A program made the position numbers and the translations under genes. The notes below the pieces were generated by a model. The model was not told where the DNA came from. It saw only the letters and a program-made list of their open reading frames with translations, and did not search any database. Positions 9,990 through 18,848 of a stretch of 64,000 bases of DNA are shown one piece after another (the first letter of the stretch is position 1; each line of letters begins with the position of its first letter). This DNA is from Chryseobacterium sp. JM1 (GTDB lineage: Bacteria; Bacteroidota; Bacteroidia; Flavobacteriales; Weeksellaceae), in the NCBI RefSeq assembly GCF_000737715.1, contig NZ_JPRN01000009.1:124001-188000 (forward strand), read 5' to 3'.

Positions 9990-10186
9990 TGATTATGTTT
10001 ATTAAGTTTGTTTTTGTGTTCTTTGTTTATCGTAAAACGATGTCCAATATTAAAACGTCTATCTCCGGCAATTGCATTATTAAATTCATAATCATAAAAA
10101 TTTTTGGCCGTTGTTGTTTTATTGCAGTCCCAAAGTAGTAGACAACCTATTATTAATGCAAATTTTAAATAATAATGCTTCATCAT
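9899..10186 (-). CDS. Small putative lipoprotein overlapping the next gene (possibly truncated)
   Basis: From the tandem ATGs at 10186/10183 this frame gives about 95 residues: MMKHYYLKFALIIGCLLLWDC as a signal sequence with a poor lipobox (LWDC), then NFYDYEFNNAIAG and a basic segment. Its last 30 codons lie inside the start of the 259-residue gene in another frame. That end looks like read-through rather than selected protein sequence (residues IPYIILTTKSS are simply the other frame of the downstream start). It may be a real small lipoprotein, or the 5' stump of a gene whose 3' part was deleted. A longer open frame exists upstream to 10285 but lacks a signal. Confidence 0.4.
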   Translation of the reverse strand: MMKHYYLKFALIIGCLLLWDCNKTTTAKNFYDYEFNNAIAGDRRFNIGHRFTINKEHKNKLNKHNQWVLGIPYIILTTKSSIRQLFLTFKAKGIC

Positions 10187-10244
10187 GTATTGATGTTTTA
10201 AAATATTCTGCAAAACTATTTTCTTATCTGCGGACCTCACTTTT

Positions 10245-12092
10245 TCAAATCGCTTTTTTTCGCTTAATAAAACTATAAATCTCAACAGTTAATTCTTCAA
10301 TCATCTGACTTTTCTTTAAAATATCCCAGGAAAATTCTTTTTTAGCAAATGCTTCACTTAACGCTCTTTTATTTACTAAAGTTCCCCAAGTACCATCTTC
10401 TTTAGTTTTATATTCAGATTTATTTAAAATATGCTTCTCCGAAATCACACCCATTTTCTCACGCATATCATTTAGGAATTCTCCAATATATTTATCCTTA
10501 TAATTGTCACTGTTTATTTCTTGTAGTGCTTCTTTTATTTTCTCCTCTATATCATCTTTATTACCAGCAACAAGTTTTTTATTACATAATTCAATGAGTA
10601 TCTCATCCCAAACTTCATTTGGTAATAGATTCTCTACTTCTCTATAAGCTCTAATGATTTTAGGAATAAAATTTTCGGACCTTACGGATTCTATCTTAGC
10701 TAATCTCCGCCCTTTCGCGCTGTCTTCTTCCACATTATCACTATCAGCTAATAAAAAAATTCTATTAGATAAGGACATAGCTTTGATGTCAGCTATTATT
10801 TCATCTTCTTCTCCTTCTTCAATGTCATTATCAAAAAAATAATGATCTAAATTACTTCCGGCATATTCAAAAAAAGCAAAATCAATGTCCTCCTTAGGAA
10901 AACTTTCATTTATGAAATCACAATAGGCTTTCAAAAAGGCTCTTATATAAAGCCTGTCCGAAATTCCCTCAACCCATACACTACAATTTGCCATAAATAC
11001 GGAAGAATTGTTGACTCCAATATTTTTTAAAATACTATTATCGCCTGTATTAGCATTTTTAATAATTAACATTTTATCTCCATCTCTATCTACATTAGCA
11101 TAAAATGAGTAGATAGAAATATTATCTTCTTCTAAAGTTAAATCCAGAAAATGGTTGGAATGAGTAGAGATAAAATAGGTGAGATTTTTATCTGTCAGAT
11201 AAGAATTGGAAGTAATTTGTTCTAAAAATAGTCTTTGCATCCCAGGATGTAAGTTTATTTCCGGCTCATCAATAAAAATATAGGTATTTTCATCTGCCAT
11301 AAAAATTTTATACATCAAAAGAATTAAGGCTTGAATACCATCACCTAAATGATATAAATCCCTTGAGTGCTTTTCGCCCTCAATATGGATGCTGATAATT
11401 TCATTTGTATTGTCGCCTTTTCTATTCGCTCCTTTATTAAATTCGGCAATAATTTCAATTGCCTTTCCATCAAAAAAATATTGACTAATAAATTTTTCAA
11501 AAGTTTCAAATCGGCTTCGGGTTTCTTTTTTTGAATTTCTTGCATCCAGAATCTCATTGTACAAATGAACTCCTGTAAACACATCTATATCTGAGGAAAG
11601 ATTATAATTTTTCCTTAGAGTGTGTTGTAAAATATCATCCTCAATTTTTTTAAAATTCCTAGCTTCAAATTGCTGAAACAAAGAATGAGCTGTTCTTAAA
11701 ACAGGTATATAACATGGTTTTATATTTTCTCTGACGGTAATTAATTTTCCGTGTCTAGCTAAATCAAAATCCACCCCTGAATTATTAAGAATACGAATTT
11801 GATTTTCTAAGTCATTCCTTTTTGTTAACTCACTTACTCTAAGCTTACTACGCCCTCCATTATATTTTGTAATTACTAAATTATAAGTATTTAAGACACC
11901 CTCATTTAAAATTTTAAAATTTTTAGCAGACATTAATTTTCTCATAAATTTACTCTTCCCACTATTATTGGCTCCTATGAAAATATTAATTCTGTTTGTA
12001 TAAGGAAGGTATACTAAAGGAGTTATCCGGTCATTTTCATTTAAATAATATTCTTCGAATTCATTTAACAGTATACTTTCTGTACTTTTCAT
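10245..12092 (-). CDS. OLD-family-like ATPase with TOPRIM nuclease domain
   Basis: A 615-residue protein. The N-terminal ABC/SMC-type ATPase has Walker A GANNSGKS at 40-47, a signature-like HLGDGIQALILL at 248-259, Walker B IFIDEPEIN at 272-280 and a switch His311 in STHSNHF. It is followed by a TOPRIM domain with VEGISDR (Glu375) and LLADSDN (Asp450, Asp452), then REVENLLP and a helical tail. This order is that of OLD (overcoming lysogenization defect) ATP-dependent nucleases, known in phage defence and DNA turnover. No UvrD-like helicase is adjacent, so it is not a Gabija pair. The gene is visibly more AT-rich than the PKS operon beside it, which hints at horizontal transfer. Two small unknown genes follow on the same strand. 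Confidence 0.85.
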   Translation of the reverse strand: MKSTESILLNEFEEYYLNENDRITPLVYLPYTNRINIFIGANNSGKSKFMRKLMSAKNFKILNEGVLNTYNLVITKYNGGRSKLRVSELTKRNDLENQIRILNNSGVDFDLARHGKLITVRENIKPCYIPVLRTAHSLFQQFEARNFKKIEDDILQHTLRKNYNLSSDIDVFTGVHLYNEILDARNSKKETRSRFETFEKFISQYFFDGKAIEIIAEFNKGANRKGDNTNEIISIHIEGEKHSRDLYHLGDGIQALILLMYKIFMADENTYIFIDEPEINLHPGMQRLFLEQITSNSYLTDKNLTYFISTHSNHFLDLTLEEDNISIYSFYANVDRDGDKMLIIKNANTGDNSILKNIGVNNSSVFMANCSVWVEGISDRLYIRAFLKAYCDFINESFPKEDIDFAFFEYAGSNLDHYFFDNDIEEGEEDEIIADIKAMSLSNRIFLLADSDNVEEDSAKGRRLAKIESVRSENFIPKIIRAYREVENLLPNEVWDEILIELCNKKLVAGNKDDIEEKIKEALQEINSDNYKDKYIGEFLNDMREKMGVISEKHILNKSEYKTKEDGTWGTLVNKRALSEAFAKKEFSWDILKKSQMIEELTVEIYSFIKRKKAI

Positions 12093-12236
12093 GATTTTAG
12101 TTTAATTAAGCTAATTTACTTATAATTTTTATTTTGCTATCTGGAGTCTTTTAGGATTCCCTACCTCAAAAACAGCTTCCACCCCCACCAATGCAAGCAG
12201 CTAAATAATTAACGGGGTTCCTTTTGCATAAAATAT

Positions 12237-12266
12237 AATCTTCAGTATAGTGAGAAACTGAAGATT
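12237..12266 (-). terminator. Hairpin downstream of the PKS operon
   Basis: A perfect 10-bp inverted repeat, AATCTTCAGT at 12237-12246 and ACTGAAGATT at 12257-12266 with a 10-base loop, lies 41 bases after the last gene of the biosynthetic operon. On the minus strand it is followed by the T-rich ATATTTTATGC. The stem is AU-rich, so termination may be weak. The rest of the gap 12093-12306 shows no gene. Confidence 0.45.
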
Positions 12267-12306
12267 TAAATTAATAAGCTTAAAATAGGGAAATAATAGA
12301 GCTGAG

Positions 12307-12843
12307 TTACATCACTATTTCCACCTTCCTGTACATCCACCTCCTCAATCTCCTCACCGGAAGATACACAAAAATGACAGAAAGAATTCCCGCCAGCACG
12401 CCCACAAGTACCGCCATTGCCGTAGCATCCAGCTTATAATATTTTGAAAGACCATATTGCGCAAAAAGCAAGACAGACAGCACCAGTAATCCGGTGGTGA
12501 GTCCGTGCAGAATACTCAGCTTGGTCATCAGTTTCTTTTTATTGAGCTGCTCATCTACGGTAAATTCAATGGCGCCCTGCTCGGCAGCAATAATGACTCT
12601 GTTGATGATATCGATGGTCAGAACTACCGGTAAAAATATCGCCATGGGTAGCGTCAATCGGGCCAGATTTTGGGTTCCGGAAAAGAAATGGGTGTATCCT
12701 AATTCCTGAAAACTGGCGTAAGCGATAATGAAATTGAAGAATACATTCGGAAGAACATAGTAAATTGTACGCTTGATTAAAAAGCGTTTTAACGTGGTTT
12801 TTTTGAGTTTTTTAGGGGGTGGCGGCTTCAGTTTAAATTTCAT
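12307..12843 (-). CDS. Integral membrane protein of the PKS/glycolipid operon
   Basis: A 178-residue protein with a very basic N-terminus (KLKPPPPKKLKK) and about four hydrophobic helices: residues 28-48, 63-87, 107-130 and 138-162, ending in RRLRRWMYRK. No family is recognised. It resembles small DUF2798- or DUF2062-like membrane proteins only in general form. Its start overlaps the stop of the upstream acyltransferase gene by four bases (ATGA), so translation is coupled. As last gene of an operon that makes a predicted lipid, it could help membrane handling or transport of the product. That is inference from context. Confidence 0.7.
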   Translation of the reverse strand: MKFKLKPPPPKKLKKTTLKRFLIKRTIYYVLPNVFFNFIIAYASFQELGYTHFFSGTQNLARLTLPMAIFLPVVLTIDIINRVIIAAEQGAIEFTVDEQLNKKKLMTKLSILHGLTTGLLVLSVLLFAQYGLSKYYKLDATAMAVLVGVLAGILSVIFVYLPVRRLRRWMYRKVEIVM

Positions 12844-14093
12844 AGCGACGAGGTCAGAAGTTCAATGGCTTTATCTTTAATTTTAACGGCTTCTTCTTTG
12901 GGCAGAAAATGCTCGTTGGACATCAACGTAAAATCCATTTGCTGGTTATACGTTGTTGTGACCAGAGTATTCGAATTCAGCCATGGAAAGGCAACCGTCG
13001 GGCTGATGATCGTTTCCACTTTAAAATTTTTATAATCGCTTGGGATATTGATTTTTCCCATATTGGAAAGCGTTACATCATGCCCTCCTTTACTCGATTT
13101 CATCATGGAAACCATACGTTCAACGACCGGATGCATCTGCTCCCCCATCCAAAGAAGCTCTCGGGCTTCCATTTTTTCTATTTTTTCTACAAGATCTTTT
13201 TTGATCTGTCTGGCATTACTCAGTAAATCTGTATTTCCTTTTTTTAATGACAATTCAACGGTTGGTGCAAAAGCAAAAACCTGATCCTGCCTGATCTCCG
13301 GAATAAAATGACGCACATCCACAGGACTGATCACCTTGCCTTTTGCCTGCTTTCCCTGGACATCCTGAAAAGCCTGCATAAACGAAGAACAAAGCAAAGC
13401 GTGTACAGAAACACCGTGAGCTTTGGACTTTTCAGTGATTTGTGCTGTTGTAGCTGAGTTCAGTTTCCAATGAACAACGTAATTGCTGCCAAGATTTCTT
13501 ATCTTACTTTTACGCTGCATGAGAAAAAAAAGTCTGCCCATCATCAGGAAAAAACGGGCCTTGCGTTTCTGCTTTTTCGTATTAAAATCTACAGGCAGAA
13601 AATCATTAACTGAATTGAATACATCATAAGGATTCATTTCAAAAGAAGGATCATCCAGGAGTCCCAAAAGTTCCTTCATCATGGTGACCAGTGACGTTCC
13701 GTCGCAGATACAGTGAGGCAGTACCCAAAGAATTTCAGATACTTCATTTCCTTTGATCCATACCAATTGGGCCAGTGGCTTTTTATCATCTTTAAACAGC
13801 CGGAACCACTCTTTTTCGGATTCCTTCAACCAGTCCTCATCAGTTTTTCGCTCAACAATACGCAGCGGAATAGGTTCTATGTCCTTTACTTCTATAAAAA
13901 ACGGATACTTTTCACTGCTGTTATCGATCCTGGTTCTTAGCAAAGGATGTTTCTGCTGGATTTTTTCTAAAGCAGCCTTAAAGTTTTCCTCAGGGATATT
14001 TCCTTTGATTTTTGCCGTAAATACACAATTGACAGGGGTTTCGGGATCCACATACATGATCCGTTCCACCATCATTAAATTTCGCCTGATCAT
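12840..14093 (-). CDS. Condensation-domain-like acyltransferase (PapA/alcohol acyltransferase type)
   Basis: A 417-residue stand-alone member of the chloramphenicol-acetyltransferase/condensation superfamily. The catalytic motif reads PHCICDG (126-132): the second His (His127) and Asp131 are kept, while the usual first His is Pro. The start (CVFTAKIKGNIPEENFKAALEKIQQKHP) is the usual first strand-helix of this fold, and SNMGKINIP near residue 345 matches the conserved latch region. Such enzymes pass acyl groups from CoA or an ACP to hydroxyls, as mycobacterial PapA proteins do. It overlaps its upstream paralogue by four bases. The two proteins are clearly homologous but divergent, suggesting different acceptor positions. 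Confidence 0.82.
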   Translation of the reverse strand: MIRRNLMMVERIMYVDPETPVNCVFTAKIKGNIPEENFKAALEKIQQKHPLLRTRIDNSSEKYPFFIEVKDIEPIPLRIVERKTDEDWLKESEKEWFRLFKDDKKPLAQLVWIKGNEVSEILWVLPHCICDGTSLVTMMKELLGLLDDPSFEMNPYDVFNSVNDFLPVDFNTKKQKRKARFFLMMGRLFFLMQRKSKIRNLGSNYVVHWKLNSATTAQITEKSKAHGVSVHALLCSSFMQAFQDVQGKQAKGKVISPVDVRHFIPEIRQDQVFAFAPTVELSLKKGNTDLLSNARQIKKDLVEKIEKMEARELLWMGEQMHPVVERMVSMMKSSKGGHDVTLSNMGKINIPSDYKNFKVETIISPTVAFPWLNSNTLVTTTYNQQMDFTLMSNEHFLPKEEAVKIKDKAIELLTSSL

Positions 14094-15361
14094 AATACTG
14101 CTATATGGTCTAATTGTAATTTTACCGTCTGAATCACCCCATCACGAATCGCCAGGGCTTCAGCATACGGTAAATATCCTTCACTTCCTACAAATGAAAA
14201 ATCCATTTCCCCGTTGAATGTTGATGTCACCATCGTTGTGGTATTACCCAAAGGTCCGATCACCGAAGGACTGAAAATCGTATCCAGTGTAAATTCTTTG
14301 TATTGATGAGGAATCTGAATACGTCCCAGATTGGAAAACATACAATCGTTGGAAGACTTGCCATGCTTCAATAGCTTCGTGAAATTTTTCAAAGCATCAT
14401 GCGCGGATTCCATCACCATCATGGTAATGTAAGGATTCAGTTTGGAGGTTTTTCGTTCTACAGATTCCTGCATCAGCCTTAAATTTTCCGAAAAACTTAT
14501 TTTTTGATTCGCTGAAACCACGATCATCAGCCCGAAAGCAAAAATATGATCCTCTTTGATCTGCTTTGCAAAACGTCTGATATCTACCGGACACGACACC
14601 TTATTGAAAGCCGCTGCCCCTCTCACTTTTTTAAATGCCTGAAGCACGGCTGCACTCAGGAACGTGTTAACCGTAACTTCCTGTGATTTACAGTAAGCAA
14701 TCAGTTCCTGGCTCATTTCTTTGTCAAATTTCCAGTGGATCAGATAATCATTTTGCCGGTCGATGGCCTTTTTGTTGACAGGAATGCATTTGATAGCTGT
14801 TGCTGCCAATCTTCCGATCACTTTCGCTTTCAGTTTTTGTTTGCGGTTCGCTAAAATCTCAGAGGGAACTACATCATGAATTCCGAGTATGGGATTTTCC
14901 ACCCCAATTTCTGCAGTAGGACGATCCAGCAGCTGCAAAAATTCATATAGGAAAGCCATCGCAGAACCACCGTCACACAAACAGTGATGAAAAGAAAAAA
15001 GCATATCTGAAACCTCTTCCCCTTTGATCCATACAAACCTGATCAATGGCAATTCTCCGTAATTAAACAAGGTTTTCCATTCTCTTGCGGATTCTTCTTT
15101 CCAATCGTCCTCTCCTTTTCGGACAACCATCCGTATCGGGATGGGCAGACGCCTTTCCTGAACTTCAAACCATGGAATATTGTTTTCATCATGGCTGATG
15201 AGTGCCCTCAGCCACGGATGCTTGCGCTGAATCTGATTCAGCGCATGTTGAATATTTTCCTCTTTAAAGGTTCCGCGCAACCGGAACGGAATCACCGCAT
15301 TGAAGGGCTCTGTTCCGTCACCCAGCAGCATGCGCTCACCAAATAACAATTTTCGTCGCAT
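14090..15361 (-). CDS. Condensation-domain-like acyltransferase, paralogue with intact HHxxxDG
   Basis: A 423-residue paralogue of the next gene, with the complete catalytic motif HHCLCDG at 125-131 (His126, Asp130). It shares the opening FRLRGTFKEENIQHALNQIQRKHPWLRA type segment (given here in outline), a WIKGEEVSDMLF strand before the motif, and SNLGRIQIP in the C-terminal half. Expected to acylate a hydroxyl of the glycosylated polyketide using CoA- or ACP-bound chains. It begins four bases after the double glycosyltransferase gene. Two such enzymes in a row beside glycosyltransferases recall the sugar-acylating steps of mycobacterial glycolipid pathways. Confidence 0.85.
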   Translation of the reverse strand: MRRKLLFGERMLLGDGTEPFNAVIPFRLRGTFKEENIQHALNQIQRKHPWLRALISHDENNIPWFEVQERRLPIPIRMVVRKGEDDWKEESAREWKTLFNYGELPLIRFVWIKGEEVSDMLFSFHHCLCDGGSAMAFLYEFLQLLDRPTAEIGVENPILGIHDVVPSEILANRKQKLKAKVIGRLAATAIKCIPVNKKAIDRQNDYLIHWKFDKEMSQELIAYCKSQEVTVNTFLSAAVLQAFKKVRGAAAFNKVSCPVDIRRFAKQIKEDHIFAFGLMIVVSANQKISFSENLRLMQESVERKTSKLNPYITMMVMESAHDALKNFTKLLKHGKSSNDCMFSNLGRIQIPHQYKEFTLDTIFSPSVIGPLGNTTTMVTSTFNGEMDFSFVGSEGYLPYAEALAIRDGVIQTVKLQLDHIAVL

Positions 15362-15365
15362 AGGC

Positions 15366-17771
15366 TTATACCGTAACTAATGTTGAACGATGTTGCTGTA
15401 CAAAATCTTCCAGAAGCTCTACCGCACGGTCATTGCCGCCGGCATTCAGCAAATTGGCCTGAACCTCTTTCGCAGCGTTTCTGTAGGCAGGATTTTCCAG
15501 CAATTCAAAAACAGTTTCACGAAGAGCCTCAACACGCAATCTCTTGTATCGGATGCTGATTCCGCAGCCGGCCTTTTCAATTAATTTAGCAATATGAAAA
15601 TGGTCGTAGGCGATAGGGGTAATCAACATCGGTAATCCGTTGGTGAATGTATCATTAACGGTATTAAAACCTCCGTGGCAGATCACGGCATCCATATGAG
15701 GCATCAATGCAGATTGCGGCACAAAACCATTCACGATGAAATTAGAAGGCCATTCATCAAATATGTCCGGCGGAGTTGCCGCGATGACCGTTACAGGCTG
15801 ATCTGCAAAAGCGGCAATCACTTTTTCAAAAAAGGCTTTCCGGATGTCTACCAACAAAGTCCCGAGTGATACAAATATTTTTGGGGTCGTAGATGCTTCC
15901 AGTTTCTCCCAGTCAAATGGAGCCGGATTTGGACGTCCTTTTACCGGACCTACAAATCTCATATGAGACGGGACGGTTTCAAAATCCGCAAACGTCTGTG
16001 ACGTGAAGACCAGATTCAATTTATTGGAATGGATAAAAATACCCTCATCATTGATCCCCACTTCTTTTTGAAGATCCTTGATCAGGTTTTGCTGCCATTC
16101 GAATATTTTTGGGGCATTATTTGCGGTATCGCCCATTACATCGGGAGGAACAGGGGTAGTTGTTACACACGGAATGTTGTGTTTGTGGGCAAAAAGAGCT
16201 CCCCCGAAAGTGATGCAATCATTCACCAGAACATCCGGTTTCCAGCTTTCCATCAGACGCTCCAATCCAGGCATCATCATCTTGGCAAACGGAACATACG
16301 TTTCTTCCAATGCGAGCTTCATCACTTCTGGTCCTGAACACGCCGGCCCGTCATCCTGTCTCTTCAAAATACGTTTGATATCTTCCTGAAACGGAATAAG
16401 ATCTTCTTCAGGATAAAAATAACTTCCTCCTTCCGGAATATGTTTGCTATCCAATGGAGTAATTCCAAACCACTTCACCTCGTGTCCACGGGCGATCAGA
16501 CTAGCTCCTACACTTAAGGTCGGACTGATATGGCCAAAAAACGGTGGGATCACAAATAAAAATTTAGACCCTGGCTTTATGGTTTCCTCAGCAGGGATTA
16601 TTGCTTTTTCAAGCAAATTGGCTGCAGTAGCTGTACCTCCGGCTTCGGTGAAAGATTCACGAACCGTTTCAGCAGCTTCTTTGTATTCTGAATTATTTAA
16701 TATGTTTTTCACGGCTTCGTTTAAGTGATGGGATTTAAATCTGTTAAAATTAAGACGCTCTCCTGCTCCGGTACGCACGACGCGTCCTGCTACATGAGAC
16801 TGATCATACGCAATCGGGATCACAACCAGCGGAAGACCATTGGAAAGGGCTTCAGAAACGGTATTGTGACCGCCGTGGCAAACGACTCCATCCAGATAAG
16901 GCAGCAGATCCAGTTGAGGAACCTGATTGTAGACCATAAAGTTCTCCGGCCAGCTGTCAAAAAGCTGCGGATCAGAGACCAGTACAACGGTCAGATCTTC
17001 ATCTTTAAAGGCATCTACCACTTTTTGGAAGAACGCTTTTTTATGATCATGATCGAAAGTCGTTCCGATGCTTACCAGGATCTTTTTGTGGGTGCTGCTT
17101 TTCAATCTGTCCCAATCAAATTCACAGGAGATACGGCGTTCCATAAGAACAGGTCCCGTGAACTGATAATTTTCCGGAAGATCCATTTCGCCAAAGAAAT
17201 ATTTTGAAGTTAAAACAAGGGTCAACAGATCGGAAGAAGCCAATGAACGGTTTTCCGTTACGCCCAGTTCTTTCTGCAATTCAATGATTTTATTGACTTC
17301 CCATTCGTGTACTTTAGGCAGCTCGTCCATCATTTTAATGGCAGCCGGAGCGGTAACGGATGTACTGTAGGGAAGATTCAGTTTTTTAGCAGCAATAGCG
17401 GCAGCAAATAACTGATGATCTCCAATCACCAAATCAGGTTGATACTGTTTCAGCAGGGTAACGGTTCCATTGTAGCAATGTCTGTTTAAAGGAATCAATA
17501 CGTCATCGTAAAGAAACTTAATACTGTCGATACCGTATACTACTTTTTTAGAGATAATATCGAGATAGCTTTCACTTTCTCTTTTCTCCTCGTCGGTCTG
17601 GTCATATTGAATAAGCAAAAGTTCTCCCCCGACAGGAAGTTTTGCACTTAAATTTTTGTCAAGACTGATCCAGGCCACTTCATGTCCTCTTTGCAGTAAT
17701 TCTGCGCCGATGCTTAAGGTTGGATTGACATGGCCTGTCAATGGTGGAACAACAAATACAAATTTAGCCAT
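15366..17771 (-). CDS. Tandem double GT1 glycosyltransferase (two full MGT/UGT-like domains)
   Basis: An 801-residue protein made of two complete GT-B, GT1-family glycosyltransferases. Unit 1 spans about 1-393 (PPLTGHVNPTLS near the start, HGGHNT donor-site motif at 299-304). Unit 2 spans about 402-795 (PPFFGHISPTLS, HGGFNT at 699-704). Equivalent motifs are 400 residues apart, so the gene arose by internal duplication or fusion. Each unit has the Gly-His start motif and an NGLP(L/M)(V/L)..PIAYD segment. These enzymes transfer sugars from nucleotide-sugar donors to lipid or polyketide hydroxyls. The fusion suggests two successive glycosylations. It overlaps the hydrolase gene by eight bases. 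Confidence 0.9.
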   Translation of the reverse strand: MAKFVFVVPPLTGHVNPTLSIGAELLQRGHEVAWISLDKNLSAKLPVGGELLLIQYDQTDEEKRESESYLDIISKKVVYGIDSIKFLYDDVLIPLNRHCYNGTVTLLKQYQPDLVIGDHQLFAAAIAAKKLNLPYSTSVTAPAAIKMMDELPKVHEWEVNKIIELQKELGVTENRSLASSDLLTLVLTSKYFFGEMDLPENYQFTGPVLMERRISCEFDWDRLKSSTHKKILVSIGTTFDHDHKKAFFQKVVDAFKDEDLTVVLVSDPQLFDSWPENFMVYNQVPQLDLLPYLDGVVCHGGHNTVSEALSNGLPLVVIPIAYDQSHVAGRVVRTGAGERLNFNRFKSHHLNEAVKNILNNSEYKEAAETVRESFTEAGGTATAANLLEKAIIPAEETIKPGSKFLFVIPPFFGHISPTLSVGASLIARGHEVKWFGITPLDSKHIPEGGSYFYPEEDLIPFQEDIKRILKRQDDGPACSGPEVMKLALEETYVPFAKMMMPGLERLMESWKPDVLVNDCITFGGALFAHKHNIPCVTTTPVPPDVMGDTANNAPKIFEWQQNLIKDLQKEVGINDEGIFIHSNKLNLVFTSQTFADFETVPSHMRFVGPVKGRPNPAPFDWEKLEASTTPKIFVSLGTLLVDIRKAFFEKVIAAFADQPVTVIAATPPDIFDEWPSNFIVNGFVPQSALMPHMDAVICHGGFNTVNDTFTNGLPMLITPIAYDHFHIAKLIEKAGCGISIRYKRLRVEALRETVFELLENPAYRNAAKEVQANLLNAGGNDRAVELLEDFVQQHRSTLVTV

Positions 17772-18558
17772 GATTTTGTGTTAATGCGTTAGATAATGAT
17801 TGAGATAAAAAATGAACCATCGATTCTGCGATCTCAACAGGTTCCTGTATCGGGACATTATGATCTCCCGGAATCAGTTCCAGTTCAGATGAAATGATCT
17901 GCGTTTTCAGCCATTCTCCTGTAGGTTTACAGTTCGATTCGGATCCGTAAAGCAAAAGTGTGGGCGTATCCAGTTCTGAGAAATTCGCTTCTCCCAGAAA
18001 ATGTTTTTCCCTGATCATATCTGCTTTGATGCTGGTCTTTTCAAACAGGAATTCATACATCCGGTGGTTTTTCTCCATCTGCCTTTTGCCCATCTGCACT
18101 TTGGTGGTGTCTGTAAAATTGGCCACATAATGCTCGAGGAATTCTTTGCTGTATTCATCGATGATGTTACGGGCCTTTTCGTCCTGAGGATCCGGGGCTT
18201 CTATAACGACCAGCTGACTGACACGGTCCGGTGCTTTCAATGCTGTTTTCAAAGCAATCAATCCTCCGAAACTGTATCCGGCCAGATGTGCTTTCTTAAG
18301 ATTTAAAACATCCATCAGAGCCAATACATCAGATGACATACTTTCCAGATCGTAGCCGTCTGTAAAACGCTCGCTCATGCCGTGGCTTTTCAGATCATAC
18401 ATCACCACGTGGAAATGCTTGGCCAGAATCGGGGCAATATTAAAATAATAAATGGAGAGGTTGCTGAACATCCCGTGGATAAGCACCACCGTCTGTTCAG
18501 CCCCTTTGTTGAGTTCCTGAATATGAACCTGTTTATGGTTTATATTGATTATTGGCAT
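17764..18558 (-). CDS. Alpha/beta hydrolase, possible chain-releasing thioesterase
   Basis: A 264-residue alpha/beta hydrolase with oxyanion-type HGM (28-30), nucleophile elbow GYSFGG (Ser96), an acid candidate after the LLLYGSES strand (about 203-208) and catalytic His233 (GDHNVP). There is no signal peptide. It lies between the free ACP gene (overlap 10 bases) and the double glycosyltransferase gene (overlap 8 bases). Neither PKS protein carries a thioesterase domain, so this protein is a good candidate for releasing or transferring the finished chain. The sequence alone would also fit an ester hydrolase or proofreading type II thioesterase. Confidence 0.85.
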   Translation of the reverse strand: MPIININHKQVHIQELNKGAEQTVVLIHGMFSNLSIYYFNIAPILAKHFHVVMYDLKSHGMSERFTDGYDLESMSSDVLALMDVLNLKKAHLAGYSFGGLIALKTALKAPDRVSQLVVIEAPDPQDEKARNIIDEYSKEFLEHYVANFTDTTKVQMGKRQMEKNHRMYEFLFEKTSIKADMIREKHFLGEANFSELDTPTLLLYGSESNCKPTGEWLKTQIISSELELIPGDHNVPIQEPVEIAESMVHFLSQSLSNALTQNHG

Positions 18559-18848
18559 TCGTAGATATAATTGATGATCATACGGAGGTCAAGGTTGATC
18601 AGTTCGTCTAAGTCCATAGAAGACAGCCACCCCGTGAAGTCAATCTGATCCCCGAAATGCGCTTTGATCTTCTCGGAAAAAGAAACGATTTCTATGCTGT
18701 CCATTTCCAGGTCTTTAGTGAATGAACTGTCCGGAGTGATATCCATTTCCTCTACAAATTCAGCGCCTATCACTTCCGTAATAAAACCTTTTAAAAGAGT
18801 GAACAATTCTTCGTGATTCAATTTTAATGTGTTGTTTATAGTGTCCAT
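18549..18848 (-). CDS. Free-standing acyl carrier protein
   Basis: A 99-residue acidic ACP with the phosphopantetheine site in EMDSIEIV (Ser51), flanked by the usual helix I before it and helix III after it. Its start overlaps the PKS stop by 13 bases. It probably carries a starter unit, the released chain, or an acyl group for the two condensation-type acyltransferases. Activation could come from the phosphopantetheinyl transferase domain at the end of the adjacent PKS. Confidence 0.92.
   Translation of the reverse strand: MDTINNTLKLNHEELFTLLKGFITEVIGAEFVEEMDITPDSSFTKDLEMDSIEIVSFSEKIKAHFGDQIDFTGWLSSMDLDELINLDLRMIINYIYECQ

Noticed and set aside
10245..12092. Gabija or PARIS defence system
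   Set aside because: The OLD-like protein has no UvrD-like helicase next to it and carries its TOPRIM in the same chain, unlike AriA/AriB pairs.
16029..16389. Antisense open frames over the glycosyltransferase
   Set aside because: Overlap conserved motifs of the double glycosyltransferase; no independent support.
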